A DNA stretch of 64,000 bases from an uncultured Aquimarina sp. (lineage in GTDB: Bacteria; Bacteroidota; Bacteroidia; Flavobacteriales; Flavobacteriaceae): contig NZ_CANMQT010000006.1 in assembly GCF_947500065.1 (NCBI RefSeq), positions 248,215 to 312,214 of the forward strand. Reading direction: 5' to 3'. Within the stretch, counting starts at the first letter, position 1. Every line of letters starts with the position of its first letter. Positions 1 through 8,849 of this stretch are shown piece by piece. A model generated the notes under the pieces. That model saw only the letters and a list, made by a program, of their open reading frames with translations. It ran no database searches and had not been told where the DNA came from. A program made the position numbers and the translations under genes.

Positions 1-476
1 ATATAATAATAAACAGCTACCCTAAATCCCGTTGGGTAGGCATCATTCGTAGACTGTGATTTATTTACATGATCATTCGGGTGTAAAATATCATAACTTC
101 CTTTTTCGTGCCCGTTTAGTTCTAAAGCTACATTCGCAATCACTTCATTAGTATTCATATTTACAGAAGTACCTGCTCCTCCTTGGAATACATCTGAAGG
201 AAAATATGCTGCGTACTTATCTAGATTTTCAAGAATTTCATCACAAGCCTGAATAATCATATCCGCTTTGTCTGCCGGAATTGTTCCGATTTCTTTGTTC
301 GCACATGCGCAAGCTTTTTTAGTAACTACTAATCCTTTTATGAAAAACGGATAATCTCCGATTATTGAATGCGAAATTTGAAAATTATTAAGAGCTCTTT
401 GTGTATGAACTCCATAATACAAATCTCTGTTTATTTCCAGTTCTCCTAAAAGATCTGTTTCTTTTCTTGTTTTCAT
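1..476 (-). CDS. aspA: aspartate ammonia-lyase (aspartase), N-terminal part, cut by window edge
   Basis: Cytoplasmic enzyme that deaminates L-aspartate to fumarate and ammonia. Only the first 158 codons are in the window; the rest lies before position 1. The start is the ATG at 474-476. The visible protein has the aspartase/fumarase superfamily N-terminus ([18 protein letters not shown]), the stretch [17 protein letters not shown] and the substrate-binding [14 protein letters not shown] segment. Close matching to aspartase rather than class II fumarase is my reading of the N-terminus (LLGELEI, GVHTQRA). It is the third gene of a minus-strand run behind the Dcu-type carrier (gap 29 bp), which makes sense because that carrier exchanges aspartate, fumarate and succinate. 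Confidence 0.93.
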   Translation of the reverse strand, partial: MKTRKETDLLGELEINRDLYYGVHTQRALNNFQISHSIIGDYPFFIKGLVVTKKACACANKEIGTIPADKADMIIQACDEILENLDKYAAYFPSDVFQGGAGTSVNMNTNEVIANVALELNGHEKGSYDILHPNDHVNKSQSTNDAYPTGFRVAVYYY

Positions 477-505
477 AAGTTCTTTATTTTGATTTGATTA
501 TGAGT

Positions 506-1807
506 TTATAAAATAAGACCTCCAAGTATAAATCCGAAGATGACACTAGAAGCAATCGTTACTATTCCAGGAATAATAAAAGAGTGATTAAATACATATT
601 TCCCTATTTTGGTAGAGCCTGTGTCATCCATTTCTACGGCAGCCAATAAGGTTGGATATGTAGGTAATACAAATAAGGCACTTACAGCCGCAAAAGAAGC
701 TATAGCAGCAATGGGGCTTACTCCTAATGCTAAAGCAGCTGGCATTAATGCGGTTGTAGTTGCTGCCTGAGAGTATAGCAACATGCTCGCTAAGAATAAA
801 ACAACTGCCAGCATCCAAGAATATTCATTTAAAATGCCTCCTGCTGCTTCTTTAATTTCTACAATATGATTACTCACAAAGGTATCTCCTAACCAAGCAA
901 CACCAAGAACGCATATTGCAGCACTCATACCTGATTTAAAAGTGGACATACCTGTAACTTCATTAAGTTTTATTTTACAAACTAATGCAATCACCATAGC
1001 AGCTAATAACATAATGGCCATTATGGCGTGATTACGACTAATTGTTGGGTCTGGAATTAGTCCCACTTTCTTAGAAATTAAGCTTGCATAGGTTACTATA
1101 ATTAATATAGAAGCACCAAAAATACTCACAGACCATTTTGCGCTTTTGGGACTTTCGCTACGTTTCTCTGTTTTCTGTTTTATCAATCCAGACGCTACAC
1201 GTCTTTGATATTCTGGATCTTCAGCCAAGGGTTTTCCTAATTTGTTAGAAACAATAGCCCCAATCACACAAGCTAAAACTGTAGAAGGAATAGCAACAGC
1301 CAGCAACTGTAAATACGACACTCCTAAAGGCTCTAAAAAACTTGCAAAAATAACTACGGCTGCCGAAATAGGCGAAGCTGTAATTGCTATTTGTGATGCA
1401 ACTACAGAAATACTTAAAGGTTTAGAAGGTCTTACGCCTCCTTCCTTAGCCACTTCAGTAATTACAGGTAATGCAGCATAAGCGGTGTGCCCTGTTCCTG
1501 CTAATAGTGTCATCCAATAGGTTACAGCAGGCGCAATAAACGTAACGCGCTTTGGGTTTTTTCTAAGAATCTTTTCGGATACATTGACTAGATAATCCAA
1601 TCCACCAGCTTTTTGCATCGCAGCAATAGCTGCTATTACAGACATAATAATGAGTATTACATCTACTGGAACAGAACCAGCTTTTAGCCCAAAAATCAAA
1701 GTAAGAACAACAACACCAGCACCTCCTGCATAACCAATACCGATACTTCCCAATTTTGAACCCAAGAATATAAAAAAGAGTACAACTAATAATTCAATCC
1801 AAATCAT
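506..1807 (-). CDS. anaerobic C4-dicarboxylate transporter, DcuA/DcuB family
   Basis: Inner-membrane carrier of 433 residues, the usual length for DcuA/DcuB, which exchange aspartate, fumarate, malate and succinate. The sequence is hydrophobic throughout with about ten to twelve predicted membrane segments. It carries the family stretches VVVLTLIFGLKAGSVPVDVI near residue 31, LLAGTGHTAYAALPVI near 101 and ALMPAALALGVSPIAAIASF in the C-terminal half. The start ATG lies at 1805-1807. It sits 11 bp downstream of the small secreted protein gene and 29 bp upstream of aspA, so the three are probably one transcript for aspartate uptake and conversion to fumarate. DcuA and DcuB cannot be told apart with certainty from sequence alone, so no symbol is given. 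Confidence 0.9.
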   Translation of the reverse strand: MIWIELLVVLFFIFLGSKLGSIGIGYAGGAGVVVLTLIFGLKAGSVPVDVILIIMSVIAAIAAMQKAGGLDYLVNVSEKILRKNPKRVTFIAPAVTYWMTLLAGTGHTAYAALPVITEVAKEGGVRPSKPLSISVVASQIAITASPISAAVVIFASFLEPLGVSYLQLLAVAIPSTVLACVIGAIVSNKLGKPLAEDPEYQRRVASGLIKQKTEKRSESPKSAKWSVSIFGASILIIVTYASLISKKVGLIPDPTISRNHAIMAIMLLAAMVIALVCKIKLNEVTGMSTFKSGMSAAICVLGVAWLGDTFVSNHIVEIKEAAGGILNEYSWMLAVVLFLASMLLYSQAATTTALMPAALALGVSPIAAIASFAAVSALFVLPTYPTLLAAVEMDDTGSTKIGKYVFNHSFIIPGIVTIASSVIFGFILGGLIL

Positions 1808-1818
1808 ATCTTAAGTTT

Positions 1819-2247
1819 TTAGTTAGTTAATTTCCAGTTTTTACGTTGATAAATACCTTTAAGAATGGCATCCCAACTATTTTTATGGATTTCAAATTGC
1901 TTAGGGTTGAGTATGCTTTTAACATCGTTGTGAAGTTTTCTTATTTGCTTTGGAAATTCACGACGAATTTGTTCATCACTTAATTGAACCTCTGGATTCC
2001 CTAGACATTCCATTTTGTAGGCATGATACACCACAATTTTTTTATAGTCTTGTCGTAATTTTCCTGAGAGCTTCATTTTATCCATTCGGTCTTCATACCA
2101 TAATGTTTGCAGTTCTACGTCATCAGTAGAAAAAAGATCAACTTTATATTTAAGACGTTCTTTTTGTTCGTTTGTCAATTCTTGTGCCTGCACATTTAAG
2201 AAACAAAAGCAAACTAAAAAAACTGTGATAAAATGATTACAATACAT
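1819..2247 (-). CDS. small secreted protein of unknown function
   Basis: I do not recognise this family. The longest frame begins at 2274, but the ATG at 2245-2247 is chosen because it starts a clean signal peptide (hydrophobic FITVFLVCFCFLNVQAQ, cleavage expected after AQA/Q). The mature part, about 120 residues, is helical and charged, with LTNEQKERL near its N-terminus and ILNPKQFEIHK near its C-terminus. The second resembles the LTxxQ-type repeat of periplasmic Spy/CpxP-like proteins, but this is a weak similarity. It is the first gene of the dcu-aspA run, 11 bp ahead of the transporter, so it is probably co-transcribed. Exported to the periplasm by inference. Confidence 0.6.
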   Translation of the reverse strand: MYCNHFITVFLVCFCFLNVQAQELTNEQKERLKYKVDLFSTDDVELQTLWYEDRMDKMKLSGKLRQDYKKIVVYHAYKMECLGNPEVQLSDEQIRREFPKQIRKLHNDVKSILNPKQFEIHKNSWDAILKGIYQRKNWKLTN

Positions 2248-2692
2248 AACTATATATAATTTTATAAACAACAATAATATTAGAATTCTTAACGAAGGTA
2301 ATTCGATATTAAGATTAAATTTCTAATCATTTAAGTGGAGTAACTTAAATTAAATGTGAAGTGTCTAAACTTAACATTGAAATCTTTTTCACTATAAATT
2401 TTATGATTTTTTCTAACTAATTCAAATAATTAACAAAACAATAAAACCTTCTCACTGATGCCTTTCCTCCAGTATCAAAGAAATCAACTAAAACCTTTTT
2501 TAAAAATGAATAATTATTTCTTATGATTATAAATGGGGTTCAGGTTCTTAGCGACTGATAATTAAGTAATTGAAATATAAAATTTGTCTATCATAGGGAT
2601 GAGAATAGAATATGTCAGAATAACAAAACTGAATCACTCGTTTTATTCTTTTTTTTTGTTAAATTTAACTACTAATTCACACCACACAAAAT
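2248..2692. promoter_or_regulatory. divergent intergenic region between dcu-aspA and nrfHA operons
   Basis: This 445-bp AT-rich gap must hold the promoters of both divergent operons. I see no supported RNA gene or ORF. A perfect Bacteroidota -7 box (TAnnTTTG) was not found for either direction; the nearest plus-strand match is TAAATTTA at 2660-2667, 26 bp before the nrfH start. A loose GTGAA...TTCAC pair lies at about 2357-2391, but the spacing does not fit a Crp/Fnr operator. No terminator is visible. Confidence 0.4.
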
Positions 2693-3292
2693 TTGGCTAT
2701 ACAAGATAAAATATTACCAGATAAAAAATCTCGTTGGCGTACTACTGCAGTATTTTTTATTGCTTGTCTTATTGGTTTAGGATTATTTATGGCTAAAGAA
2801 TCAGAAATCACCTCTTATCTTGGTGATAATCCACAAACTTGTGTTAACTGTCATGTGATGACACCTGTCTATAATAGTTGGATGCATAGTTCACATAGAG
2901 AAGTAGCTAACTGTAATGCCTGTCATGTACCTCACGATAACATCGTTAATAAATACTATTTCAAGGCTAAAGATGGTTCTTACCATGCATCTGTTTTTAC
3001 AATGAGAGCTGAGCCAGATGTTATTAAAATGAAAGAAGCTTCGCAGCGCGTTGTGCAAGCAAACTGTATTCGCTGTCACGTACAACAAGTTACTCAGACT
3101 AAATATGATGGATGGATAGAAGATCATAGGGAAAATAGAACAAAAAGACAATGTTGGAGCTGTCATGTAGAAATACCTCATGGTAAAAAACAAGGTATTT
3201 CTACCATAAAATATAATTTGGCTCCCATACCTACAGATCAAGCAGAGTCTGTAGTTCCTGATTGGTTGCAAAAAGAAATAGATTCAAAATAA
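2693..3292 (+). CDS. nrfH: cytochrome c nitrite reductase small subunit NrfH
   Basis: Membrane-anchored tetraheme quinol dehydrogenase of the NapC/NirT family that passes electrons from menaquinol to NrfA. One N-terminal membrane helix (about residues 17-34) is followed by four CxxCH heme sites at residues 50-54, 74-78, 125-129 and 154-158. The length, 199 residues, is normal. The only canonical in-frame start upstream of the membrane helix is TTG at 2693; the first ATG (residue 33) would remove the anchor, and an in-frame TAA lies at 2666-2668. It is followed 10 bp later by nrfA, the usual gene order. Product localisation: inner membrane, hemes in the periplasm. Confidence 0.95.
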   Translation: MAIQDKILPDKKSRWRTTAVFFIACLIGLGLFMAKESEITSYLGDNPQTCVNCHVMTPVYNSWMHSSHREVANCNACHVPHDNIVNKYYFKAKDGSYHASVFTMRAEPDVIKMKEASQRVVQANCIRCHVQQVTQTKYDGWIEDHRENRTKRQCWSCHVEIPHGKKQGISTIKYNLAPIPTDQAESVVPDWLQKEIDSK

Positions 3293-3302
3293 ACACAGTA
3301 TT

Positions 3303-4829
3303 ATGAAAAACAAAGTGTTATTTATCGTTACTATCGTGGTTGTCTTTTTATTAGGATTACTTGCATCAAGTATTATTAATAGAAAGAGTGAAGCAAAGTA
3401 TGCCTTTGTTCCTCAAGTAAATATTAGCGAAAACGAACCTAGAAATGAAGTTTGGGGTTTAAACTATCCAAAAGAATATCAATCATCATTACAAACATTA
3501 GATACCACATTTGCCTCTTTTCAGGGAGGTTCACATATGAGAGATGTTCTTGAAGAAGATCCCAATTTAGTAGTCCTATTTGCCGGATATGGTTTTTCAA
3601 AAGATTACAATCAAGGTCGTGGTCATGGATATGCTATTGAAGACATTCATAATACATTGAGAACAGGAGGTCCTAAAGGAAAAGGAGATGGTCCAATGCC
3701 AGCTACCTGTTGGACCTGTAAAAGTCCTGATGTACCTCGTTTAATGAATGAAATAGGGATTGCAGAATTCTACAAAGGAAAATGGGCAGATAAAGGTGCA
3801 GAAATTGTAAATCCAATTGGTTGTGCGGATTGTCATGATCCTAACAGTATGAAGCTACGAATCACGCGTCCTGCACTAGTCGAAGCTTTTGATGCAATGG
3901 GGAAAGATATCAATCAAGCTACGCACAATGAAATGCGTTCTTTAGTATGTGCGCAATGTCATGTAGAATATTATTTTGACAAGAAAATACCAGGAAAAGA
4001 AGGCGTTCCATATTTAAAATTCCCTTGGAAAAATGGAATGAGTGTTGAAGATATGGAGGAGTATTATGATGCTATTGCTTTTGCAGATTGGGAACATAAA
4101 ATTTCTAAAACACCTATGCTTAAAGCACAACACCCAGGTTACGAAACTTTTGTAACGGGTATTCATGCACAACGAGGTGTGTCTTGTGCGGATTGTCATA
4201 TGCCATATAAAAGCGAAGGAGGGCAGAAGTTTACGGATCACCACTTGCAATCTCCTTTAAACAATATGCAAAACGCTTGTCAAGTATGCCATCGTGAAGA
4301 AGAAGGAAAATTGGTACGAAATGTATACGAACGTCAGCGTAAAGCAAACGAAACAAGGTTGAAATTAGAAAGCATATTAGTGAAAGCACATGTGGAAGCT
4401 GGTAAATGCTGGGAGCTTGGTGCTAGCAAAGATCAGATGGCGCCTATTTTACAAGACATTCGTCACGCGCAATGGCGCTGGGATTATGGAGCTGCTTCTC
4501 ACGGAGCATCGTTTCATTCCCCAATAGAAACAGTAAGAGTATTGGCTAGTGGTTTAGTAATTGCACAAGAAGCACGTGTTAAGTTAGTGCGTATGTTGGC
4601 TAGTCTAGGACATAATCAAGAAGTTGAGATGCCTGACATTTCTACAAAAGAAAAAGCACAGCAATATGTTGGCTTAGATATGGAAAAGCTTCATGAAGAA
4701 AAAGCCGAGTTTAAGAGAACCTTACTACCCAAATGGATGGAAGAAGCAGTTGCAAGAGAGGCAACATATCCAGATGCTAAGGCATCATCAGCTATTGATG
4801 CAACTAATGCTACTTCAGAAGAGAAATAA
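3303..4829 (+). CDS. nrfA: ammonia-forming cytochrome c nitrite reductase NrfA
   Basis: Periplasmic pentaheme enzyme that reduces nitrite to ammonia with six electrons. The catalytic heme site is the special CxxCK form (CWTCK, residues 136-140). Four CxxCH sites follow at 174-178, 216-220, 295-299 and 326-330. Residues 1-22 form a signal peptide or membrane anchor. Length 508 is typical. The substrate-site segment GIHAQRGVSCADCHMPY (residues 287-302) is conserved. The gene lies 10 bp after nrfH and 73 bp before the cytochrome c synthetase gene, so nitrite reductase, its electron donor and its heme-attachment machinery form one unit. Confidence 0.97.
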   Translation: MKNKVLFIVTIVVVFLLGLLASSIINRKSEAKYAFVPQVNISENEPRNEVWGLNYPKEYQSSLQTLDTTFASFQGGSHMRDVLEEDPNLVVLFAGYGFSKDYNQGRGHGYAIEDIHNTLRTGGPKGKGDGPMPATCWTCKSPDVPRLMNEIGIAEFYKGKWADKGAEIVNPIGCADCHDPNSMKLRITRPALVEAFDAMGKDINQATHNEMRSLVCAQCHVEYYFDKKIPGKEGVPYLKFPWKNGMSVEDMEEYYDAIAFADWEHKISKTPMLKAQHPGYETFVTGIHAQRGVSCADCHMPYKSEGGQKFTDHHLQSPLNNMQNACQVCHREEEGKLVRNVYERQRKANETRLKLESILVKAHVEAGKCWELGASKDQMAPILQDIRHAQWRWDYGAASHGASFHSPIETVRVLASGLVIAQEARVKLVRMLASLGHNQEVEMPDISTKEKAQQYVGLDMEKLHEEKAEFKRTLLPKWMEEAVAREATYPDAKASSAIDATNATSEEK

Positions 4830-4853
4830 TATACTACTGACTTAATAAAACTA

Positions 4854-4887
4854 AGATACCGTCTTCAATTTAAGGTGGTGTCTTTTT
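4854..4887 (+). terminator. intercistronic hairpin with T-tract between nrfA and ccs gene
   Basis: The arms AGATACC (4854-4860) and GGTGTCT (4877-4883) pair with one G-U wobble, and the second arm runs into a T-tract. It lies within the 73-bp gap between nrfA and the following gene on the same strand. It could act as a partial terminator that lowers expression of the downstream synthetase gene, or protect the 3' end of the nrfHA message. The stem is short, so confidence is moderate. Confidence 0.45.
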
Positions 4888-4902
4888 ATTTTAAACTTAA
4901 AC

Positions 4903-7900
4903 ATGAATAAATTATATCGTTTCCTATCTTCTCCGAACCTTGCGGTTCTGTTATTATTTGTTTTTGCAACATCGATGGCAGTCGCTACTTTTGTTGAAAA
5001 TGATTTTGGAACAGCAACTGCTTGGAAGGTTATTTATGATGCTTGGTGGTTTGAAATGGTGATGATAGGATTAGGAATTTCATTTTTTCTAAACACCTTT
5101 AAGTATAAATTATGGCGTAAAGAAAAATGGCCTATTTTGATGTTTCATCTGGCGTTTATCATTATATTATTGGGCGCTGGAATTACACGTTATAGCTCTT
5201 ATGGCGGTATTATGCGTATTAGAGAAGGTGCCAGTTCTAATATAATTATATCTGACGCAAATTACTTGACTGCTAAAATTTCGGATGGAACCAATACTCG
5301 GATGGTTCGCAAAAAAATTGAATTTTCTCCTATTAGTAATAATGATTTCACTATCAATACGAATATTAACGGAACACCCGTAAAAATATCATATAATAAC
5401 TTTATTGCAGATGCTATTCCACAGGTAAAAGAAAATTCTCCTAATGGAAAACCAATGATCGAAATGGTTGTTACTGCTGGTAAGGGTCGACAGAATGTGT
5501 TTTTAGAAAAAGGGGAGATAGAAGCAATTGGAGAACACCAGCACTTAGTAGGTTTTGAGGTAAATAGAGATGATATTATTACTATTTCTGAAGAAAATGG
5601 CGAACTTTTTATTAAAACACCTCGTGAGTTAGGCAACTTTGTTATGGCTACGCAAACGGCTAGTACTATTAAAAAAGATAGCTTATATCCACTTGTAATT
5701 CGAACCCTATATCGAGATGGTGATGCCTCTTTTGTGCCCATGATGTATTATCCAAAAGGAGAATTAGAACTAGTAAGTCTTGCGGATAAACCCAAAGACA
5801 ATGATGAGATAAAAGATGATGCCGTAAAAGTAGATGTTACTATAGGTGAGGATACCGAAACCCTTACTATGTTATATCGAGATGGTTTTTTACCTACTGA
5901 ACACAATACAAAAATTCATAACCTTGACATTACATTATCTTATGGTGCAGAAGCAATAAAAACTCCTTTTGCCTTAAAGTTAAATGATTTTCAATTAGAA
6001 CGATACCCAGGGTCTACAAGTCCATCTGCTTATGCCAGTGAAGTAACCGTTTTGGATAAAAATAATACTATAAAAATGCCCTATCGCATCTTTATGAATA
6101 ATGTCTTAGATTATGGTGGATATCGTTTCTATCAGGCGAGTTATGATACAGATGAAAAAGGAACGGTCTTGGCTGTGAATCACGATGTGTTAGGAACGGC
6201 TATTACTTATTTAGGGTATCTATTGATGGGAATAGGAATGTTTTTTACGCTCTTTGGAAGAAAATCTCACTATGCTTCGGTAAATAAAAAACTAAAAAAA
6301 TTAAAGACCAAAGCTGCTATTGTAGGGGTATTATTGCTTTCTTTTTCTTCGGAAGTGATCGCTCAAAACACACCTTGGGCTGGTAATGCCAATGCTACAA
6401 TAGAACAACAACGTATTGATAAAAACCATTCTGAGTTGTTTGGCCGCTTAATGGTACAAGATCTCGACGGACGTATAAAACCTGTCAATACCCTAGCTTC
6501 TGAATTTCTACGAAAACTGTCTGGAAAACCCTATTTCAAACTCGTACAAAACGAGGAAAGAATTATCCTAGATGCTAACCAAGCATTTTTGGCCATGCAT
6601 GTGGATCCTAATACCTGGCAAGATATCCCCATTATCAAAGTAGATCTTACTAAAGGAGGCGAACTCTTTAAAAATCTACCGATTAGTGATAATGGATTAG
6701 TGCCTTTTTCAGGGTTTTTGGATAATGAGGAAGTCTATCTACTTGCTGAAGAAATAGAAAAAGCCAATAAGAAAAAACCTGCAGAGCGTTCTGAATTTGA
6801 TAAGGAAGTGATTAAAGTAGATGAGCGCTTCAATATTTTGTACAATGTATTTTCTGGAAATTATTTAAAGGTTTTTCCTAATAGTATTGGTGATAATAAT
6901 AAATGGCATAGTTATTCTCACGATTTTGAAGATTTTCCTCCAGAGGATGCCCGTTTTGCAAAAGGAATTATTCCTCAATATTTTACAGCTTTACTGAAAA
7001 AAGATTACGAGAGTGCCTTTGAGAGTTTAGCGTATATAAAGAAATTTCAAGATGTCTTGGGTAAAGAAATTATTCCAAGTGATAAGCGCATAGCAGCCGA
7101 GTTGTGGTATAATGAATTAAATCTCAATTTTTGGTTATTTCAAGTGTTTTTTACATTAGGATTTGTGCTACTCCTACTATCAATGGTCAAAATATTTAAA
7201 CAGAATACAGGTATTGAGTGGATTTGGAATCTTACTATTATTAGTACACTTATTAGCTTTTTATTATTTACAGGAAATATTATACTTCGCTGGTACATTG
7301 CTCAGCATGCACCTTGGAGTAATGGATATGAAATGCTCGTATTTGTAGCGTGGGTATTATTACTATGTGGATTACTCACTTTTAGAAAATCTGATTTTGC
7401 TTTGCCATTGGCGACCTTGTTCTCCGGAACACTTTTATTTGTTAGTTACTTAGATTGGTTAAGTCCCGAGATAACAAACCTGATGCCTGTACTAAAATCA
7501 TTTTGGTTAAAAGTACATGTAGCAACTATTGTAAGTAGTTATGCTCCTCTAGCATTATCTGCTCTACTGGGTTTTATGGCTTTGATTCTAATAATTATTA
7601 GAACAGATAGAACCAAAGATGTTATAAATGTCAGGATTAAAGAACTTACCTATATTAACGAAATCTCGATGACAATGGGGCTATTTGTATTGACTATTGG
7701 TACGTTTTTAGGCGGTATTTGGGCTAATGAATCTTGGGGCCGTTATTGGGCTTGGGACCCTAAAGAAACATGGGCTTTGATTAGCGTTATTGTGTATGCT
7801 ATTGTATTACACCTACGATTGATTCCTGCCTTGAAAAGTAATTTTGTACTGAATACTGCAAGTGTATTTGCTTTTTGGTCGATTATTATGACTTCTTTTG

Positions 7901-8052
7901 GAGTAAATTATTATTTATCAGGGCTTCATAGTTACGCAGCTGGAGATCCAATACCTATTCCTAATTTTGTTTATGTAATAGCATTATTGATGATACTTAT
8001 TGCAGTAACAGCGTATTTCAGGAATAAAAAAGGAAACTATAAACGAGTTTAA
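4903..8052 (+). CDS. cytochrome c biogenesis protein, ResB/CcsA fusion (NrfI-like)
   Basis: Large integral membrane protein (1049 residues) of the System II cytochrome c synthetase, which attaches heme to CxxCH or CxxCK cysteines on the outer face of the membrane. The N-terminal half (about 1-460) is Ccs1/ResB-like, with membrane helices around residues 13-33 and 45-90, a long periplasmic loop, and a helix near 440. A second hydrophobic segment at about 473-487 precedes a further periplasmic region. The C-terminal third is CcsA-like, with multiple helices and the tryptophan-rich heme-handling motif WGRYWAWDPKETW near residues 945-957. Such fusions are common in Bacteroidota and Epsilonproteobacteria. 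Its place directly after nrfHA parallels Wolinella nrfHAIJ, where NrfI serves the CxxCK heme of NrfA; that role here is an inference. Confidence 0.93.
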   Translation: MNKLYRFLSSPNLAVLLLFVFATSMAVATFVENDFGTATAWKVIYDAWWFEMVMIGLGISFFLNTFKYKLWRKEKWPILMFHLAFIIILLGAGITRYSSYGGIMRIREGASSNIIISDANYLTAKISDGTNTRMVRKKIEFSPISNNDFTINTNINGTPVKISYNNFIADAIPQVKENSPNGKPMIEMVVTAGKGRQNVFLEKGEIEAIGEHQHLVGFEVNRDDIITISEENGELFIKTPRELGNFVMATQTASTIKKDSLYPLVIRTLYRDGDASFVPMMYYPKGELELVSLADKPKDNDEIKDDAVKVDVTIGEDTETLTMLYRDGFLPTEHNTKIHNLDITLSYGAEAIKTPFALKLNDFQLERYPGSTSPSAYASEVTVLDKNNTIKMPYRIFMNNVLDYGGYRFYQASYDTDEKGTVLAVNHDVLGTAITYLGYLLMGIGMFFTLFGRKSHYASVNKKLKKLKTKAAIVGVLLLSFSSEVIAQNTPWAGNANATIEQQRIDKNHSELFGRLMVQDLDGRIKPVNTLASEFLRKLSGKPYFKLVQNEERIILDANQAFLAMHVDPNTWQDIPIIKVDLTKGGELFKNLPISDNGLVPFSGFLDNEEVYLLAEEIEKANKKKPAERSEFDKEVIKVDERFNILYNVFSGNYLKVFPNSIGDNNKWHSYSHDFEDFPPEDARFAKGIIPQYFTALLKKDYESAFESLAYIKKFQDVLGKEIIPSDKRIAAELWYNELNLNFWLFQVFFTLGFVLLLLSMVKIFKQNTGIEWIWNLTIISTLISFLLFTGNIILRWYIAQHAPWSNGYEMLVFVAWVLLLCGLLTFRKSDFALPLATLFSGTLLFVSYLDWLSPEITNLMPVLKSFWLKVHVATIVSSYAPLALSALLGFMALILIIIRTDRTKDVINVRIKELTYINEISMTMGLFVLTIGTFLGGIWANESWGRYWAWDPKETWALISVIVYAIVLHLRLIPALKSNFVLNTASVFAFWSIIMTSFGVNYYLSGLHSYAAGDPIPIPNFVYVIALLMILIAVTAYFRNKKGNYKRV

Positions 8053-8083
8053 TTGTACTATAATAAATAGCTAATCATTAAAA

Positions 8084-8845
8084 TTATAAATCCACCCATT
8101 TCTTGAACCCAGTAGCTTTAGCTTTGCTTACTACAATACGTTCTTTTGAAACTGGACTTATATTGACAATCAGTTTGCCATTAAAGTACTGTCTAATAGT
8201 TGAAATAGCACTTTTTCGGATTATAAATTGTCTATTTACCCGGTTAAAAATTTCGGGGTCTAATTCATCCTCGATATCTTCTAGCTTCTTGTCAATAATG
8301 TATGCTTTATTTTCTGAAGTAATTGCCTTCACTATACCTGTGTCTATATAGAAATAAGAAATGTTTTCGGTTTTTACAGGAAGTAATTCATCTCTGTGAT
8401 GTACCAGATATGTAGTTTTAAAGGGTTTTGTTTTATTTTGAAGTAATTGTAGCATTCCATGAATTTGATTGTCTAGAGAGCCATCTTCTTTGGATCTGTT
8501 TTTAAATTTTTGAACAGCTTCGAACAATTCATCTTCATCAATAGGTTTTAATAAATAATCTATACTATTTACTTTGAAGGCTTTAATAGCATATTGATCA
8601 TAAGCCGTTGTAAAAATAATAGGAGTTTCAATTTTGACCTGTTCAAATATTTCAAAGGAAATACCATCTGCCAGATGAATATCCATAAAAATAAGTGATG
8701 CTTCATGAGTATTAGAAAAATATTCAATTGCCGTTTTTACAGAATCTAATACCTTCAATACTTCAATATTTGGATCTATAGCATTCAATAAGAAAGTGAG
8801 TTGATCACTTGCCGTTATTTCGTCTTCAACTAATACTACTTTCAT
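8084..8845 (-). CDS. LytTR-family response regulator
   Basis: DNA-binding response regulator of 253 residues. The N-terminal receiver domain (about 1-120) has the acidic pocket at E7/D8, the phosphoacceptor Asp55 in FMDIHLADG and a conserved Lys in LLKPIDEDE. The C-terminal LytTR domain (about 145-250) contains the typical ISYFYIDTGIVKAIT and FNRVNRQFIIRKSAI segments. It lies 4 bp after the sensor kinase gene on the same strand, forming a LytS/LytR-type two-component system. Neither the signal nor the target genes can be read from the sequence. The pair is convergent with the ccs gene. Confidence 0.93.
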   Translation of the reverse strand: MKVVLVEDEITASDQLTFLLNAIDPNIEVLKVLDSVKTAIEYFSNTHEASLIFMDIHLADGISFEIFEQVKIETPIIFTTAYDQYAIKAFKVNSIDYLLKPIDEDELFEAVQKFKNRSKEDGSLDNQIHGMLQLLQNKTKPFKTTYLVHHRDELLPVKTENISYFYIDTGIVKAITSENKAYIIDKKLEDIEDELDPEIFNRVNRQFIIRKSAISTIRQYFNGKLIVNISPVSKERIVVSKAKATGFKKWVDL

Positions 8846-8849
8846 ATCG

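Noticed and set aside
1242..1481. Frame antisense to the Dcu transporter
   Set aside because: Shadow of a well-conserved membrane protein gene; it has no independent start signals.
2357..2391. Crp/Fnr-type operator upstream of nrfH
   Set aside because: GTGAA and TTCAC are present but more than 20 bp apart, unlike the 22-bp symmetric site bound by the family.
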